Source: an uncultured Prevotellaceae bacterium
GTDB lineage: Bacteria > Bacteroidota > Bacteroidia > Bacteroidales > Bacteroidaceae
NCBI GenBank assembly: GCA_900318685.1
Contig: ONLL01000020.1
Coordinates: forward strand, 1 to 61,201
DNA length: 61,201 nucleotides
Direction: 5' to 3'
Of this stretch, positions 59,980 to 61,201 are shown in pieces (positions within the stretch are counted from its first letter, which is position 1; each line of letters opens with the position of its first letter). The notes under the pieces are model-generated. The model made no database searches, was not told the origin of the DNA, and was given only the letters and a program-made list of their open reading frames with translations. A program made the position numbers and the translations under genes.

Positions 59980-61030
59980 CGTCCTGGTCGATTTCTCACA
60001 CCTGGCCGACCTCAACGGATTCGGCGAGATAGCCCGCAACTATGCTCCGCTGCTGGCTGAGGCCAACCTGCCCGATACACATTTTATATATATAGTGCCC
60101 GACCATCTGGTGGGCTCCTTCGGCAGTCATATCGACTACATCCGCCGCAGCCGCAAGCGCGACGACCTGCGACGGCTCGGCAAGCACATCGACCTCTGGC
60201 ATGCCACCGACCAGCAGTATCACCTGCGGGGTGGCGACAGCCATACCATCCAGCTGCTCACCGTCCACGACCTCAACTTCCTCCGTGAGAAGAGCGGCAT
60301 CCATCGTCTGCGACACATCATCCAGCTATGGTGGCGCATGCGCCGCAGCGACCATCTCACCTGCATCTCACATTATGTCCAGAGCGATATCCGCACCCAC
60401 TATCACATAGGCACCAAGCCCCTCGACGTCATCTACAACGGCATCGCCAGCCACGACGACGAGCCACAGCAGCGTCCGCCGTTCGTGCAGAGCGACGACG
60501 AGCCCTTCTTCTTCACCATCGGGCAGATTCGCGAGAAGAAGAACTTCCAGACGCTCGTGCCCATGATGCGCCACTTCCCCGCACACCGGCTCTTCATCTG
60601 CGGCGACGACCATTTCGCCTTCGCACGCCAGCTGCGCCAGCTCATCGACGAGCAGGGCCAGCAACGCGTCATCCTCACCGGGAAGATCAGCGATGCAGAG
60701 AAGCGCTGGCTCTACAGCCACGCCCAGGCCTTCCTCTTCCCCAGCCGCCTCGAGGGCTTCGGCATTCCCGTCCTCGAAGCCATGCGCCACCGCTGCCTCG
60801 TCGTCAGTTCCCGCTTCAGCAGCCTGCCCGAGGTATGTGCCGGTCATGCCGCCTATTTCGACGACTACGCCCCTGAGGCGATGGCCGCCACCGTCAGCCG
60901 TGCCGTCGAGGCCTGGCACAAGGACTCGCCGCAGGCCGATGCCGCCCTGCGCCACTCCCTGTCCTTCAACTACCAGCACTACACCCAGCAGTACGTAGCC
61001 CTCTACCGTCAGCTCCTGGATGCCCGTTAG
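59972..61030 (+). CDS. GT4-family glycosyltransferase, end of the LicC-LicD operon
   Basis: 352 residues from the ATG at 59972 (MHNVLVDFSHLADLNGFGEI); a GTG at 59966 is the alternative. GT-B features: LLTVHDLNFLREKSGIHRLR, HLTCISHYVQSDI, DVIYNGI, FFTIGQIREKKNFQTLVPMM, and the E-x7-E motif in FPSRLEGFGIPVLEAMRHRC (about 262-281). By family it adds a hexose or similar residue to a glycan built at the inner membrane, probably the one decorated by the LicD protein. The ATG overlaps the LicD stop. No clear terminator follows. Confidence 0.9.
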   Translation: MHNVLVDFSHLADLNGFGEIARNYAPLLAEANLPDTHFIYIVPDHLVGSFGSHIDYIRRSRKRDDLRRLGKHIDLWHATDQQYHLRGGDSHTIQLLTVHDLNFLREKSGIHRLRHIIQLWWRMRRSDHLTCISHYVQSDIRTHYHIGTKPLDVIYNGIASHDDEPQQRPPFVQSDDEPFFFTIGQIREKKNFQTLVPMMRHFPAHRLFICGDDHFAFARQLRQLIDEQGQQRVILTGKISDAEKRWLYSHAQAFLFPSRLEGFGIPVLEAMRHRCLVVSSRFSSLPEVCAGHAAYFDDYAPEAMAATVSRAVEAWHKDSPQADAALRHSLSFNYQHYTQQYVALYRQLLDAR

Positions 61031-61115
61031 CTGCAGTCCGCCTCCTTTTCAACCGTCAAAATGTTAAGCTAGAATATTGAATATAAACTTCATTACTAAT
61101 ATTAATTCAAGTTTC

Positions 61116-61132
61116 GCAAGTTCCTAACTTGC
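61116..61132. other. Short perfect hairpin near the right edge
   Basis: GCAAGTT-CCT-AACTTGC, a 7-bp perfect stem, lies between the last glycosyltransferase and a possible new gene start at 61161. It could be part of a terminal inverted repeat or a terminator; the window ends too soon to tell. Confidence 0.35.
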
Positions 61133-61160
61133 CAGTTTTATATTGATAAAGTTCAACGAA

Positions 61161-61201
61161 ATGACTGAGTTTGTCCGACCGATTCAAGAGCGTATCGAAG
61201 A
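61161..61201 (+). CDS. Possible start of a further gene, cut by the window edge
   Basis: ATG followed by 12 open codons (MTEFVRPIQERIE) to the end of the sequence. AT content rises sharply after 61040 compared with the GC-rich operon before it, which would fit a mobile element or unrelated gene, but 13 residues are too few to identify it. Confidence 0.25.
   Translation, partial: MTEFVRPIQERIE

Overview
This window looks like a chromosomal segment of a gut or rumen Prevotella-type bacterium (Bacteroidota, order Bacteroidales). The grounds are: promoters of the TTTG-N19/21-TAnnTTTG type with almost no Shine-Dalgarno sequences, two SusC/SusD pairs, BspA-like 26-residue-repeat surface proteins, many SPase II lipoproteins, and a cytoplasmic GH43 paired with a GPH symporter. 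No tRNA, rRNA, CRISPR array or complete insertion sequence was seen.

Layout. (1) 1-9206, minus strand: two tandem giant leucine-rich-repeat/BspA-like secreted proteins. The first runs off the left edge and carries a frameshift just after its signal peptide. (2) 9207-10261: about 1 kb without a convincing gene, packed with 11-bp and 22-bp tandem arrays and a GC-rich inverted repeat. (3) rlpA and gdhA. (4) 12264-31710: an eight-gene minus-strand operon, FAS1 lipoprotein - SusC - SusD - FAS1 - FAS1 - FAS1 - SusC - SusD. It has no glycosidase, so it does not look like a normal polysaccharide utilisation locus. (5) 32014-39677: two paralogous giant secreted proteins built from jelly-roll-like and helical modules. 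(6) 40045-47950: carbohydrate genes. A GPH symporter, a GH43 and an ECF sigma factor form one operon; a sialate O-acetylesterase-like esterase and a GH35 beta-galactosidase flank it. (7) 48062-53755: a PurF-like protein lacking the catalytic cysteine, a hemolysin III-family membrane protein, a WG-repeat lipoprotein and RNase R. (8) 53821-57263: glycosyltransferase, 63-residue protein, beta-barrel protein and GH29 fucosidase on the minus strand. (9) 57341-61030, plus strand: aminotransferase, LicC-like nucleotidyltransferase, LicD-like transferase and glycosyltransferase, probably decorating a surface glycan with a phospho-amine group.

Two non-genic themes run through the window. One is a family of short GC-rich palindromic sequences found both between genes and, in frame, inside genes: an extra 39 codons in GH35, about 12 codons in RNase R, and similar stretches in the signal peptides of two FAS1 lipoproteins. 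The other is a set of tandem arrays whose unit sequence differs from place to place while the 22-bp period stays the same; they sit directly against the stop codons of rlpA and the sigma factor and just downstream of the esterase gene. These two themes, and the FAS1-SusC/D operon, are the most unusual features here.
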